NCBI RefSeq assembly: GCF_019431355.1
Contig: NZ_CP080269.1
Coordinates: 2,887,501-2,951,500, forward strand
Direction of reading: 5' to 3'
DNA length: 64,000 bases
Origin: Paenibacillus sp. R14(2021)
GTDB taxonomy: Bacteria > Bacillota > Bacilli > Paenibacillales > Paenibacillaceae
The notes under the pieces were generated by a model. That model was not told the DNA's origin. It worked only from the letters and a program-made list of their open reading frames with translations, and made no database searches. The position numbers and the translations under genes are program-made. Positions 34,168-43,528 of this stretch are shown here, in pieces; positions within the stretch are counted from its first letter, which is position 1, and each line of letters opens with the position of its first letter.

Positions 34168-34929
34168 TCAGTATCCTTTAAACCGCAGCAGCATAGACAA
34201 TTTTAAACAATTCTCTTTTAGTAAACGGATCGCTTCGGAGTTTTCGGAAATGTCCAGCGTTCCACTCAAAGCAAGGATTGAAACGGTAGCCATAATTTGA
34301 TTGTTTCGATTGAAAATAGGACATGAAATTCCAGCTACTCCTGGGGCCAGCGTTGAATCACTTTGGGCATATCCTTTTTCTCTTATTTCTTGAAGTTCTT
34401 GATAGAATAACTCCGAATCCATCTTATCTTCTTCGAGTTCCTTTTTGATTAAGGCCTCTGTTTCCTCATTTCGCAAAAAGGCCGCGAAAACTTTCCCCGA
34501 CGAAGACTTCGTTACGCTTACTTGTGACCCCACTCTAATGCCTATCTTTATCGCACGCTTACTTTCTATGTAACGGATGAAAAACGGACCATTCATTCCC
34601 CATAGCGACAAATACACCGTTTCATTTAAAGCATCACTGATTTCTTGAAGATAGGGCAGCGCCAACTCGTTGATATCCATAGCATCAACTGCTTCTAAGC
34701 CTAATAAAACCAGTTCTGATCCGAGTGTATACTTTAAATCCTCACCTTTTTGTAAAAAACCGGATCTGCAAAAGCTGGTTAAATAATGGTGTACTTTACT
34801 TTTCGGCATTTCACAAATTTGAGCAATATGCGTTATCGTAAGTGGTCTTTTTTCCACAGCTATCTTTTTTAAAATCGCTAGCCCAACCTCCAATGATTGG
34901 ATCCCTTGCCCTTTTATTTCTTGTGACAT
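34168..34929 (-). CDS. IclR family transcriptional regulator
   Basis: A 253-residue regulator. The N-terminal winged helix (residues 8-70, THIAQICEMPKSKVHHYLT) is followed by the IclR effector-binding domain (75-250) with the family features VYLSLWG, GSQVSVTKSSSGKVFAAF and GVAGISCPIF. These proteins usually sense aromatic or small carboxylic acids and control nearby catabolic genes. No clear target is adjacent, and it is AT-richer than the core genes. Single gene, start ATG 34929. Confidence 0.9.
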   Translation of the reverse strand: MSQEIKGQGIQSLEVGLAILKKIAVEKRPLTITHIAQICEMPKSKVHHYLTSFCRSGFLQKGEDLKYTLGSELVLLGLEAVDAMDINELALPYLQEISDALNETVYLSLWGMNGPFFIRYIESKRAIKIGIRVGSQVSVTKSSSGKVFAAFLRNEETEALIKKELEEDKMDSELFYQELQEIREKGYAQSDSTLAPGVAGISCPIFNRNNQIMATVSILALSGTLDISENSEAIRLLKENCLKLSMLLRFKGY

Positions 34930-35261
34930 TGGGTTGTTTCTCCTCCATGCATAGTTAAATACGTTACGCCCGATTCTGGTTCTCCTATTTCATTTCTTGA
35001 AATATAGTAACAGACTCTTGTAGACTATTCACGGATTTATTTCCTTCTTACACTTTATTGCCCTCGTAAAGATCAAATAAACAACGTTTTTCCAAACCAA
35101 GCCAAAATGCATTGCCGGCAAAAGCAAGTTCGCTCACCATGCAGGCAGCTCGCCTTAATCAAATAACAAATGGCGGCGTTAGGGAGTATCCCTGCGCCGC
35201 CATTTCTCGTTTTAATCCACGTTTGATTCTTTCAGCCGGCAGAGCGCAATAGCGAAGCGGC
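34930..35261. other. Intergenic stretch between IclR and NDH-2-like genes
   Basis: The 332 bases contain the upstream region of the IclR gene (AT-rich, ~34960-35110) and, at 35168-35205, the terminator of the oxidoreductase gene. I see no further gene. Confidence 0.5.
35168..35205 (-). terminator. Terminator of the NDH-2-like gene
   Basis: A perfect 11-bp stem AAATGGCGGCG / CGCCGCCATTT with a 16-base loop; on the minus strand it runs into GTTATTTG. Confidence 0.75.
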
Positions 35262-36440
35262 TTAGTAAGCAAGCGAGAATAAGCCGTCGATATGCGCCAA
35301 GTAGCGCACGTCGCTCGCTTTTTTCATTAGAGACGCCGGCATGCCTTTCAGTTCGATGCCGCTTTCGCCGATCCAACCGATGCCGTCCTTGCGGCCCAAG
35401 CTGGCGAGTGAACCGGAGTTAACCGGCTCGAACGCCGCCATTTTCGCAGCTTTGAACTGAGCGAACAGGTTGCCTCCAACGAGCTCGCCCATTTGCCAAG
35501 ACAGCTGAGCGGTCGGCGGGTACGGATGCCCATCCGGTCCGATGACGACGGCACAGTCGCCGGCGAGGAATACGTCCGGGTGCGATACGGATTGCAGGAA
35601 CTCGTTGACCGTCGCCCAGCCGCGGTCGACTGCGATGCCGCAGTTCGCCACGAGCCCATTGCCTTGTACGCCGCCTGTCCATAGGAGGGTACCCGCTTCG
35701 ATCTTCCGGCCGTCACTCATACTGACCATTGAACCGTTCACTTTCGTGATCCTAAGCCCCGTCAGGAACTGAACGCCGCGCGCTTCAAGACTCGTTACCG
35801 CGCGTCCAATCAGCTCCGAGGAGTACGTCGAGAGTATAGATGCTTTCGATTCGACGAGGTACAAGGACACATCCGCGAAGTCGACGCCATGCGCATGACA
35901 GATACCTGGAAGCTCGTCCGCCAGCTCGCCAATGAGTTCGACGCCCGTCAAGCCACCACCGCCAATGACGAAAGTCGCGTCGGCTTTGCTTTTCGATTTC
36001 GCGTATGCGGCGATTTTTTCTTTGACGTGGGCGAAAATTCGTTTCGCGTCCGCGGCGGATTTCAGCGTGAAGCTGTTTTCCTCCAGTCCTGGAATGCCGT
36101 GGAAGTTTGTTTCGCTGCCCAGCGCGAGCACGAGCGCATCGTAAACATATGACGTTCCATTGTCCAGAACGACTTTGCGGCCTTCTGGATCGATCGTGGA
36201 CACCGTGCCGATCCGCACGTTGATGTCCTTGCCTTTAAACAACTGTGCGAGCGGCAAAGAAACGGCTTTCTCGGCGACGTTGCCTACCGCCAGACGATGA
36301 AGCTCGGTAATGATTTCGTGCGATTCGTACCGGTTAATGACCGTAATCGTCGCTTCCTCCGCCGTAAAGTGCTCGCGAGCGGAAAGCGCGCTAAGAAGGC
36401 CGCCATAACCCGCACCCAAAATTAAAATTTGCTTGCTCAT
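35262..36440 (-). CDS. FAD-dependent NAD(P)H oxidoreductase, NDH-2-like
   Basis: A 392-residue flavoprotein of the type-II NADH dehydrogenase/pyridine-nucleotide-disulfide family. The FAD loop ILGAGYGGLLSA is at residues 6-17, the NADH loop VIGGGGLTGVELIGELAD near 160, and the second FAD motif VFLAGDCA near 290. It would move electrons from NADH to quinone at the membrane face. A DUF1641 gene lies immediately upstream (18 bp) on the same strand, a pairing common in Bacillales; the partner's role is unknown. Confidence 0.86.
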   Translation of the reverse strand: MSKQILILGAGYGGLLSALSAREHFTAEEATITVINRYESHEIITELHRLAVGNVAEKAVSLPLAQLFKGKDINVRIGTVSTIDPEGRKVVLDNGTSYVYDALVLALGSETNFHGIPGLEENSFTLKSAADAKRIFAHVKEKIAAYAKSKSKADATFVIGGGGLTGVELIGELADELPGICHAHGVDFADVSLYLVESKASILSTYSSELIGRAVTSLEARGVQFLTGLRITKVNGSMVSMSDGRKIEAGTLLWTGGVQGNGLVANCGIAVDRGWATVNEFLQSVSHPDVFLAGDCAVVIGPDGHPYPPTAQLSWQMGELVGGNLFAQFKAAKMAAFEPVNSGSLASLGRKDGIGWIGESGIELKGMPASLMKKASDVRYLAHIDGLFSLAY

Positions 36441-36458
36441 GTTCCCATCCCCTATTTC

Positions 36459-36881
36459 TTATTTTCTTCTCTCGCTCAGAATATCCAAATACGCTTGACC
36501 GAAGCGAAGCATCCGCTGCAGTTCTGGATCTTTGAGCAGTCTCAGCATGCCGAATAAGCCAATCGTGGACTCGTCTTGTTCCGCGCGTTCGCGGGCCTCG
36601 ATAGCAGACGACGCGAAATGCTTCACTTTCTTCTCGATAGGCTTCACGACTTCCTTGATGCCGCCCAGCGTGTCCTGAATCAACACGCGATCGCCTGCTA
36701 TTCGGGCCGCCAAGTCGTACGTCTTCGTCAGCAGCACCGTCAGCTCGGCGGTCTTCGGCAAGTTAGTGATCAGCGCCGTCAAAGCCTCTTGGAATTCCGG
36801 CTTCAACAATTGATCCAGAAAGTCCGCCCTTTTTGCCTGCAATTCGTAATCGTCTTGCTTTTGAATGGTAGTCTCCAACAT
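36459..36881 (-). CDS. DUF1641 family protein
   Basis: A 140-residue mostly helical protein with the DUF1641 core (FGMLRLLKDPELQRMLRFG near residue 115). No enzyme motif is visible. Family members sit beside formate dehydrogenase-like or FAD-dependent oxidoreductase genes, here 18 bp before the NDH-2-like gene, so it is probably an accessory factor of that enzyme. The start ATG 36881 has GGAGGAG upstream. Confidence 0.8.
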   Translation of the reverse strand: MLETTIQKQDDYELQAKRADFLDQLLKPEFQEALTALITNLPKTAELTVLLTKTYDLAARIAGDRVLIQDTLGGIKEVVKPIEKKVKHFASSAIEARERAEQDESTIGLFGMLRLLKDPELQRMLRFGQAYLDILSERRK

Positions 36882-37190
36882 ATTATTGCTCCTCCTTGTT
36901 TATTCTCCTGAACCCGGCGACTCTCAATACCGTAATTGATCTAACAATAAATAATATTTACTAAAAATAATATAAATGGTTATAAATGGTGGATTGTCAC
37001 GTGTATTTCACTCCCTTTCGTATAATTGTTCATATATATTATACTATACAAACAAATTATTAAACTATAAAATTATAGGAATGATAGGTTCGGTCGAATA
37101 TATTGACCTCGGGACGGCAACCAAATGAAGGCAGCGGATTGGTCGCGGCGTTGCCATTCCGATCAACATGGCGGAAGGAGGATTCGCGAT
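36882..37190. other. AT-rich divergent intergenic region
   Basis: The 309 bases separate the DUF1641 gene (minus) and the response regulator (plus). The stretch 36940-37080 is very AT-rich with several TATAAT-like hexamers, so promoters for both directions are likely here but cannot be picked out. No sensor kinase gene is present beside the regulator. Confidence 0.45.
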
Positions 37191-38444
37191 TTGAAGGTGC
37201 TTATCGTAGATGACGAACGGCACGTCCGGGAAGCCGTTCGACTGCTGGTGGAATGGGAGAGGCACGGCATTCGGGAGGTATTTGAGGCAACGGACGGTGA
37301 ATCGGCCATTCAAGTGATTCGGAAGCATAAGCCGGAAATCATTATTACGGATATGACGATGCCCGGAATGGACGGTACTGAGCTGCTGAGTTGGATCCAG
37401 AAACATGCGCCTTGCAGCAAATCAATCGTGATCAGCGGATATTATGATTACCGGCTCATACGTCATTCGATGATGGCCGGAGGATTGGATTATCTGCTCA
37501 AACCGATTAACGAGAGAGAGCTTCAGAAAGCGGTCAAGCAAGCCGTTCTGCTTTGGAAACAAGAAGCCGATTCGCGCAAGTATCAGTGCAGCGTTAACAT
37601 CGAGGTAAACCTGCTCAGGCCGATTTATTGGGAGAAGCTGTTCACCGAATTGATTCAGCACCCGGACGATAACCCCAAACGATTATCCGAGATTCAACGG
37701 GAATTCTCGGCATTCGGCGCTATGGACACGTGCAGATGCTCGGTACTCAGCCTTGCGAAGATGGACGAGGGGATCCGGCAAGAGTTTGTGAAGCACCAGG
37801 ACCTGCTGTTCTTTGCACTCACCAACGTGTGCAACGAGATTCTGCGAAGAACACTGTCCGGGTTTGCCTTCCGGTACTGGTCAAGCGAGGATGAGATCGT
37901 GCTTCTTCATTGGAACCATTTGGAATGCGTGGAGGAAGTCATCAGAAAAATCAATAAAGGCTTGTTCGATACCCTCGGCGCCAGGTTCGACTTCGGGATC
38001 AGCTCTGACAAACGGTTCCACTCTGAAGTTCAGCAAGCTTATCTTGAGGCTAAAGCCGCGCTCCATCAACGCAATGTCGAACCGGCACGCGACCAAATTT
38101 ATATCCTTGAACATGCTCAGGACCGGAATGTGATGGCAGAGATTCAGCAATACATAGAGACGCACTATTTTACCGATTTATCGCTGACGCATCTTTCGAA
38201 TCAATTTCATTATAGCCGAGAGTACATCTCAAGGCGCTTTAAACAAGATTTCGGCGTAAACGCTTGAGATTATTTGCAGCAAGTCCGGATAGACAACGCC
38301 AAGCAGTATTTGGCGAATCCATGCTTGAAAATCTCACATATCGCCGAAATGGTAGGATATGCGGATATGAAATATTTTAGCAAGGTGTTCAAGAAAACGA
38401 CCGGCTGCACGCCCCAAAATTACCGGAAAGACCTGAAGCAGTAA
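37191..38444 (+). pseudogene. AraC-type two-component response regulator with in-frame TGA in its DNA-binding domain
   Basis: A TTG start at 37191 (ribosome site GGAAGGAGG) opens a CheY-like receiver: acidic pocket DDE at residues 7-9, phospho-Asp in IITDMTMPG near 54, and Lys in YLLKPIN near 105. A linker and an AraC helix-turn-helix domain follow. At 38265-38267 codon 359 is TGA, between helix one (ISRRFKQDFGVNA) and DYLQQVRIDNAKQYL. The same frame then continues for 58 codons with a perfect second AraC half (IAEMVGYADMKYFSKVFKK) to TAA 38442-38444. One base change explains the stop. The truncated product keeps the receiver but only half the DNA-binding domain. Confidence 0.85.
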
Positions 38445-38762
38445 TCCTGAACTCGCGAGGCGCAAATTCCCAGCCAGCTCCTCCACTCTCCCGCCATTTC
38501 CTGAATAGGTATGCATTAACGCACAGCTGCTCCCTCTTGCAAAAGGGAAGCAGCTGTGCGCATTTTTATGCCTTCCGATTTCATAAATGGCAGCATGTCT
38601 CTCGCCGCGAGCGGCCCTTTCCTGCTGATTTACAAGTATTAACTTGTCAATATCTCACTATAAGAGGTTAATATATTGTACCGAAAACCGTAAGATCATC
38701 TACTATACTGGGGATGCTAGCAGAAGCAGCACAACTTACACCATGAAGGGAAGCGAATTCGT
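38445..38762. other. Intergenic region before the isochorismatase-fold operon
   Basis: The 318 bases contain the terminator at 38521-38567 and an AT-rich stretch (38640-38710) that probably carries the promoter of the next operon. TTGTCA at 38644 and TAATAT at 38669 are candidates with a long 19-base spacer. Nothing else is recognisable. Confidence 0.45.
38521..38567 (+). terminator. Terminator after the response regulator
   Basis: A long near-perfect stem (GCACAGCTGCTCCCT pairing with AGGGAAGCAGCTGTGC) is followed by GCATTTTTATG. Confidence 0.82.
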
Positions 38763-39548
38763 ATGAAAACATCCTTAAGAAAAAAATTAACCGCAGGTGC
38801 AATGGCATTTACTTTGGTAACGGGCGGTGCCGGTTTTGCAATCCTGAGCACAACGTCGCACGCCGCTAACGCAGCGGCGGCTGAAGTACAAGCAGGCCCG
38901 GTCGCGAAACCGGCAGCGGCCAAACAATTGCTGACGCCTACCGATCATACGCTGATGTTCATCGACCACCAGCCTCAAATGGCTTTCGCACTCAAATCCC
39001 ACGACGTTGATTCGGTTCGCAACAATACGGAAGGCCTTGCAAAAGCGGCAAAAGCGTTCAAAGTGCCTACGATTCTGACGACCGTTTCCGCCAAAACGTT
39101 CAGCGGCCCGATTTTCCCGGAACTGCAAGCCGTGTTCCCTGACCTAAAACCGATCGATCGCACGACGATGAACCCTTGGGAAGACAAAAACGTAACCGAC
39201 AAAATCAACAGCTACGGCAAAAAGAAAATCGTCATGGCGGGTCTTTGGACAGAAGTTTGCTTGGTTGACCCGGTTCTGTCCGCTCTCGATCAAGGCTTTG
39301 AAGTTTACTTCATCTCCGATGCATCCGGCGGCGTAAGCGACGAAGCGCACGACATGGCTGTCGAGCGTATGATCCAAGCCGGCGCTAAACCGATGACTTG
39401 GCTGCAATACATGCTCGAGCTTCAACGCGACTGGAAGGATCAAACCCACTACAAAGAAGTGATCGACATCGCTAAAGAACATGCCGGCGGATACGGCTTG
39501 GGCTTAGTCTACGCAGGCTCGATGTTCGGCGGCGGAGAAGGCAAATAA
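38763..39548 (+). CDS. Exported isochorismatase-fold (YcaC-like) hydrolase
   Basis: A 261-residue protein. Residues 1-36 are a signal peptide (KKLTAGAMAFTLVTGGAGFA) with cleavage near SHA|AN, followed by a short Ala/Pro linker. The rest is a cysteine-hydrolase domain of the isochorismatase family, closest in pattern to YcaC. The catalytic Asp68 (FIDHQ) and the nucleophile Cys166 (WTEVCLVDP) are present. Most relatives are cytosolic, so the export signal is unusual. It starts an operon with two alpha/beta hydrolase genes (4-bp gap to the next). Substrate unknown. Confidence 0.86.
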   Translation: MKTSLRKKLTAGAMAFTLVTGGAGFAILSTTSHAANAAAAEVQAGPVAKPAAAKQLLTPTDHTLMFIDHQPQMAFALKSHDVDSVRNNTEGLAKAAKAFKVPTILTTVSAKTFSGPIFPELQAVFPDLKPIDRTTMNPWEDKNVTDKINSYGKKKIVMAGLWTEVCLVDPVLSALDQGFEVYFISDASGGVSDEAHDMAVERMIQAGAKPMTWLQYMLELQRDWKDQTHYKEVIDIAKEHAGGYGLGLVYAGSMFGGGEGK

Positions 39549-39552
39549 TAAA

Positions 39553-40287
39553 ATGGATAAACTGAACTTCGTTCTCATTCACGGCGCTTGGGGTGACGTC
39601 AGCCAATTCGAAAAAGTAGCTGACGAGCTTCGCAAACTAGGCCATACCGTTCACGTACCGGAATATCCAGGTCATGGAGAGTTGAAAGACAAAAACGTCA
39701 CCCACGAGCAAATCACGATTGCCGTCGTCGATTATATCAGGGAAAAAGATTTGAAAAATATCGTACTGCTCGGGCATAGCTTCGGCGGTACGGTTGTCGC
39801 AACAGTAGCCCAGCAAATCCCGAACCGGATCGACCGTCTCGTCTTTACGAACGCCTTTGTTCCTCTGGACGGACAAAGCGTATCCGATCAACTTCCGCCG
39901 CCTGCCCAAGAAGCATTCAAACAACTGGCCGATGCTTCAGGAAACAACACGATCATGCTTCCGTTCCCGCTGTTCCGCGATGCCTTCGTAAACACGGCCA
40001 GCCTAGAAGAAGCGAAAGCGATGTACCGCCGGATTACGCCGGAACCTGCGGGCCCTTTATATCAAAAACTCGATCTGAAAAAGTTCTACAGTCTGCAAAT
40101 TCCGAAAAGCTATCTTAACCTGACGGAAGATATCGTACTTCCGCACGGCGATTATGCTTGGCATACAAACCAATCCAGCCATCTCGGTTTCTTCCGTTAC
40201 ATTGAAGGCCACGGAGACCACTTTACGACCTTCCAAACAGAACCGAAAATGATTGCCGAGAAATTCGTGCAAGCCGGAAGACCTTAA
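39553..40287 (+). CDS. Alpha/beta hydrolase
   Basis: A 244-residue hydrolase of the esterase/salicylate-esterase-like class. It has an N-terminal oxyanion segment (FVLIHGAWG), nucleophile Ser76 in LLGHSFGGT, and a catalytic His in EGHGDHF near residue 222. No signal peptide. It starts four bases after the isochorismatase-like gene. Its stop overlaps by one base the ATG of a short remnant that resembles the end of the next hydrolase. Confidence 0.87.
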   Translation: MDKLNFVLIHGAWGDVSQFEKVADELRKLGHTVHVPEYPGHGELKDKNVTHEQITIAVVDYIREKDLKNIVLLGHSFGGTVVATVAQQIPNRIDRLVFTNAFVPLDGQSVSDQLPPPAQEAFKQLADASGNNTIMLPFPLFRDAFVNTASLEEAKAMYRRITPEPAGPLYQKLDLKKFYSLQIPKSYLNLTEDIVLPHGDYAWHTNQSSHLGFFRYIEGHGDHFTTFQTEPKMIAEKFVQAGRP

Positions 40288-40364
40288 TGACGTCAAACGC
40301 TTTGGCGGATACGGAATCCGCTAATGGCGCCATGCTGCTCGCCAACGCTTGGTTAAAACATTAA
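40287..40364 (+). pseudogene. Remnant C-terminus of an alpha/beta hydrolase paralogue
   Basis: A 25-codon frame ends NGAMLLANAWLKH. It lines up with the last 25 codons of the following esterase gene (VMLNALKDT...GALLLANAWLKQ). Only this tail survives, sitting between the two hydrolase genes. It looks like the scar of a tandem duplicate that was deleted or recombined away. The ATG overlaps the upstream stop (TAATG), so it may still be translated as a short peptide. Confidence 0.7.
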
Positions 40365-40380
40365 GAGGAGGAATTTAATC

Positions 40381-41337
40381 ATGACAACCCCAAATAACGA
40401 TTCCAAAGTCGTTCTAGAGCCTGCCGCGCGACAATTCGTCGCCGACACTGCCAACCCGCCCTACCTGTTCGATCTCGGTCCCGTCAAAGGACGCGAAGTC
40501 GTCGACCAAGTACAATCGGGCGATATCGTGAAGCCGGACGTCGACTTGGAACGCTTGACGATCAACGGCGGACCTAAAGGTACCGTGTCGCTTACGATCG
40601 TTCGCCCGAAAGGCGCGAAGGAGACGCTGCCCGTCATTCTGTACACGCATGGCGCAGGATGGGTGTTCGGTAACGATTTGACGCACGATCGCCTTATTCG
40701 CGAGCTGGCCGTCGGTTCCCATTCCGCCATCGTCTTCACGAACTACTCTCTGTCGCCGGAATCGAAATATCCGGTGGCCATCGAAGAGGTCTATACCGCG
40801 CTGCAATGGGTTGCGGCCGAAGGCGGCAACAAAGGGCTAGACACGGATCGCATTACGGTAGCGGGCGATAGCGTAGGCGGCAATATGACCGCGGTTATTA
40901 CGCTCATGGCCAAAGATCGCAACGGACCTAAGATCAGCAGGCAGCTCCTGTTCTACCCGGTAACCGACTCCGGCCTCGACACGCCATCTTACTCGCAATT
41001 CGCGACGGGCTACTTCCTCCGCCGGGACGGGATGTCTTGGTTCTGGGAGCAATACACGTCCGATCCGAAGCAAAGAGAAGAAATTTACGCCTCCCCTCTT
41101 CGCGCATCGATCGATCAGTTGAAGGGACTACCCGAAGCACTCATTATCACGGGGGAAGCCGACGTTCTGCGGGATGAAGGCGAAGCCTATGCGAACAAGC
41201 TGCGGGAAGCCGGCGTGCCGGTAACGGCTGTACGCTTCCAGGGCACCATTCACGACTTCGTCATGCTGAACGCGCTGAAGGATACGAACGCCACACGCGG
41301 CGCGCTCCTTCTGGCCAACGCTTGGCTGAAACAATAG
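40381..41337 (+). CDS. HSL-family esterase/acetyl hydrolase
   Basis: A 318-residue alpha/beta hydrolase of the hormone-sensitive-lipase group. It has oxyanion motif HGAGW (residues 90-94; usually HGGG), nucleophile Ser164 in AGDSVGGN, catalytic Asp in ADVLRDEGEAYA near 265 and His in IHDFVM near 290. The ribosome site AGAGGAGG is strong. Third intact gene of the operon. Likely substrates are short-chain esters, but none can be named. Confidence 0.87.
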   Translation: MTTPNNDSKVVLEPAARQFVADTANPPYLFDLGPVKGREVVDQVQSGDIVKPDVDLERLTINGGPKGTVSLTIVRPKGAKETLPVILYTHGAGWVFGNDLTHDRLIRELAVGSHSAIVFTNYSLSPESKYPVAIEEVYTALQWVAAEGGNKGLDTDRITVAGDSVGGNMTAVITLMAKDRNGPKISRQLLFYPVTDSGLDTPSYSQFATGYFLRRDGMSWFWEQYTSDPKQREEIYASPLRASIDQLKGLPEALIITGEADVLRDEGEAYANKLREAGVPVTAVRFQGTIHDFVMLNALKDTNATRGALLLANAWLKQ

Positions 41338-41410
41338 CCGTGGGCAAATCGTCTTAGTTAGGGTATGGCTCGTAATCTTCCCACTTGGCATTTGTGAAAA
41401 TAAATACGAT

Positions 41411-41437
41411 AGCCGCTAAATCATGGATTTAGCGGCT
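41411..41437. terminator. Convergent terminator
   Basis: A 12-bp perfect stem AGCCGCTAAATC / GATTTAGCGGCT with a 3-base loop lies between the plus-strand esterase operon and the minus-strand alcohol dehydrogenase. AT-rich runs flank both sides. Confidence 0.78.
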
Positions 41438-41501
41438 TTATCATCTTATTCAATTCATATGCATTTCGCACACATGCACAAATTCCGGATTTAACCACGT
41501 A

Positions 41502-42521
41502 TTATAGTTCTAAGATCGCTTTTATAACCTTGGCCTCCGGCTTTAACCAACCATCAAACGCTTCAATCATCTCGTCAAAGGATGAACGATGCGTAATATA
41601 TCGGTTTATATCCAGCTCACGGCTGCGCAATACGTGCAAAACGTGATTGAAATCAGAGATTGCTGCGTTCCGGCTGCCCATGAGCGTCAATTCACGCTTA
41701 TGGAATTCAGGATCCGAAAAAGAAATATCGCCCTTAACAAGCCCGACGAAAACCAGTTTCCCGCCGTGAGAGACCAGTTCAAACGCTCTGGTCATTGAGG
41801 CCGCATTCCCCGTTGCATCGAATACGGCAGCTGGAAACTGGCCGTTCGTGATAGCCGACAGACGCTGCTTTACATCGGACTCCAGAGCATTAACCGTATG
41901 GTCCACTTTAGCCCAGGATTTGCAGAAAGCAAGTCGTTCCTCGTTGATATCCATGGCAATGACCCGGGCTCCCGTATGTTTGGCAAATGCCATAACGCCT
42001 AGACCGATCGGCCCGGACCCGATGACAAGAACCGTATCCGAAGCTGAAACATCAGCTCTACGAACGGCATGCGCACCAATGGCCAGCGGCTCCACGATCG
42101 CCGCCTCGTCCAACGTCAGATCATTGGCTTCGATTAAATGCGTGACAGGAACCGCAATGCGCTCCCGCATCCCCCCGTCGATATGCACGCCAAGTACCTT
42201 CATGTCCATACAGCAATTGGTCTTTCCTTGGGAACATGCAAGACATTTCCCGCAATGCATGTAGGGAATAATGGAAACCTGATCACCGACTTCAAATCCA
42301 GCATTATTCGTGCCAATCCTTTCAATGACGCCGGAAAGCTCGTGACCCAATACGCGCGGATATTGAAAGAAGGGCTGGTTACCTTTAAAAGCGTGATAAT
42401 CCGTTCCGCAAATACCAATTCGTCGTATGCTCACGATTGCGTGTCCATCGGTAAGTTCGGGTTCTTGCAATTCACTAGTCATACGGAACGCTTCAATTTT
42501 CTCGCATATAATCCCTTTCAT
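41502..42521 (-). CDS. Zinc-binding alcohol dehydrogenase, YjmD/RspB-like
   Basis: A 339-residue medium-chain dehydrogenase. Catalytic-zinc ligands are in GICGTDYHAF and GHELSGVIE. The structural-zinc cysteines are in CGKCLACSQGKTNCC (near residue 90-104). The NAD loop is VIGSGPIGLGV near 165. It resembles sugar-acid dehydrogenases found in hexuronate loci (B. subtilis yjmD, E. coli rspB/lgoD). ATG 42521 has AGAGGT seven bases upstream; an ATG at 42560 would overlap the preceding gene and has no site. Last gene of the uxa operon. Confidence 0.87.
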   Translation of the reverse strand: MKGIICEKIEAFRMTSELQEPELTDGHAIVSIRRIGICGTDYHAFKGNQPFFQYPRVLGHELSGVIERIGTNNAGFEVGDQVSIIPYMHCGKCLACSQGKTNCCMDMKVLGVHIDGGMRERIAVPVTHLIEANDLTLDEAAIVEPLAIGAHAVRRADVSASDTVLVIGSGPIGLGVMAFAKHTGARVIAMDINEERLAFCKSWAKVDHTVNALESDVKQRLSAITNGQFPAAVFDATGNAASMTRAFELVSHGGKLVFVGLVKGDISFSDPEFHKRELTLMGSRNAAISDFNHVLHVLRSRELDINRYITHRSSFDEMIEAFDGWLKPEAKVIKAILEL

Positions 42522-42540
42522 TTCGCAGACCTCTTTTCGT

Positions 42541-43485
42541 TTAGACCCTAATATTCTCATTGTACCGCGGCAATCCGCTTATCCACGTTTGGTTCTGTAC
42601 GGCAGCAAGTCGGCCGAGCACCTCGTTCAATAACGCCATGTCCAAGTGCTCTTCCGACCACTCAATATTCCTTATTATATTTTCGGGATTCGCCGTACTG
42701 ACCAACGTTGTCGGAATCCGTTCATCTCGGGTCGAGAATTGAATCGCAAGCTTTGCCATGTCTTGGCCTTGGCTTTCAACGAATCGAGCTGCCTCAAGAC
42801 ATGCCTTTTTCAACGCTTCGCTTGCAGGATGCCAATCAGGCGTGCCGCGCGTGCTCAGAAGTCCCATAGATAAAGGGGAAGCATTGACGAGTCCAATCCC
42901 CCTTGCTTCTAGCAGCGGGAGAAGACTTAGCAAGGAGGTATCGTTTAAAGCATAATGGCAATAGGAGATGATTGCATCGACTTCAATGACCGGCAGCAGT
43001 TGTTCGAATAAGGCCAATGGCAAGCCGCAAATGCCTGAATATCGTATTTTGCCTTGCTGCTTTAATCTCTCTAATGCAGGAAGAGCTTCCTCTACAATGA
43101 TTTCCGGTTGAATGAATTCGATATCGTGAAGGAACAAAATATCGACATACTCCGTTTGAAGCCTGCGCAGGCTCTCTTCCAAACTGGCTGCGATTCGAGC
43201 ACCGGAAAAATCGAACGTATCGGCGCCGTAACGCCCGGCCTTGGTAGACAAATAAAATCGATCCCGCGAGGTTTGACCAATAGCTCTGCCCAACACGGTT
43301 TCGGCTTTGGCAGCCCCGTAATACGGAGAAACGTCAATAAAATTGATGCCGAGGTCCAATGCAGCGTGCACCGTGCGGATCCCTTCCGCATCATCCGTCT
43401 CGCGGAAAACGGAACCTAGCGAAGATGCACCGAAACTAAGATTGGAAACTTCCATATCGGTCTTTCCCAACTTGCGATACTTCAT
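42541..43485 (-). CDS. Aldo/keto reductase, L-galactose/L-fucose dehydrogenase-like
   Basis: A 314-residue NAD(P)-dependent TIM-barrel reductase with the full catalytic tetrad Asp51, Tyr56 (DVSPYYG), Lys82 (STKAG) and His120 (FLHD). The N-terminus KLGKTDMEVSNLSFGASSLG is typical of the L-galactose dehydrogenase-like group. Placed between uxaA and the alcohol dehydrogenase with short gaps, so it belongs to the sugar-acid operon and may oxidise an aldose to feed it. The precise substrate is unknown. Confidence 0.85.
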   Translation of the reverse strand: MKYRKLGKTDMEVSNLSFGASSLGSVFRETDDAEGIRTVHAALDLGINFIDVSPYYGAAKAETVLGRAIGQTSRDRFYLSTKAGRYGADTFDFSGARIAASLEESLRRLQTEYVDILFLHDIEFIQPEIIVEEALPALERLKQQGKIRYSGICGLPLALFEQLLPVIEVDAIISYCHYALNDTSLLSLLPLLEARGIGLVNASPLSMGLLSTRGTPDWHPASEALKKACLEAARFVESQGQDMAKLAIQFSTRDERIPTTLVSTANPENIIRNIEWSEEHLDMALLNEVLGRLAAVQNQTWISGLPRYNENIRV

Positions 43486-43528
43486 GCAATCACTCCGTTC
43501 TTTACCGGCAAATGGATTCCGCTAGCGG

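Noticed and set aside
38265-38267. Selenocysteine reading of the TGA in the response regulator
   Set aside because: No selenocysteine insertion-like hairpin was seen, the position is not a redox site, and the family has no selenoprotein members known to me.
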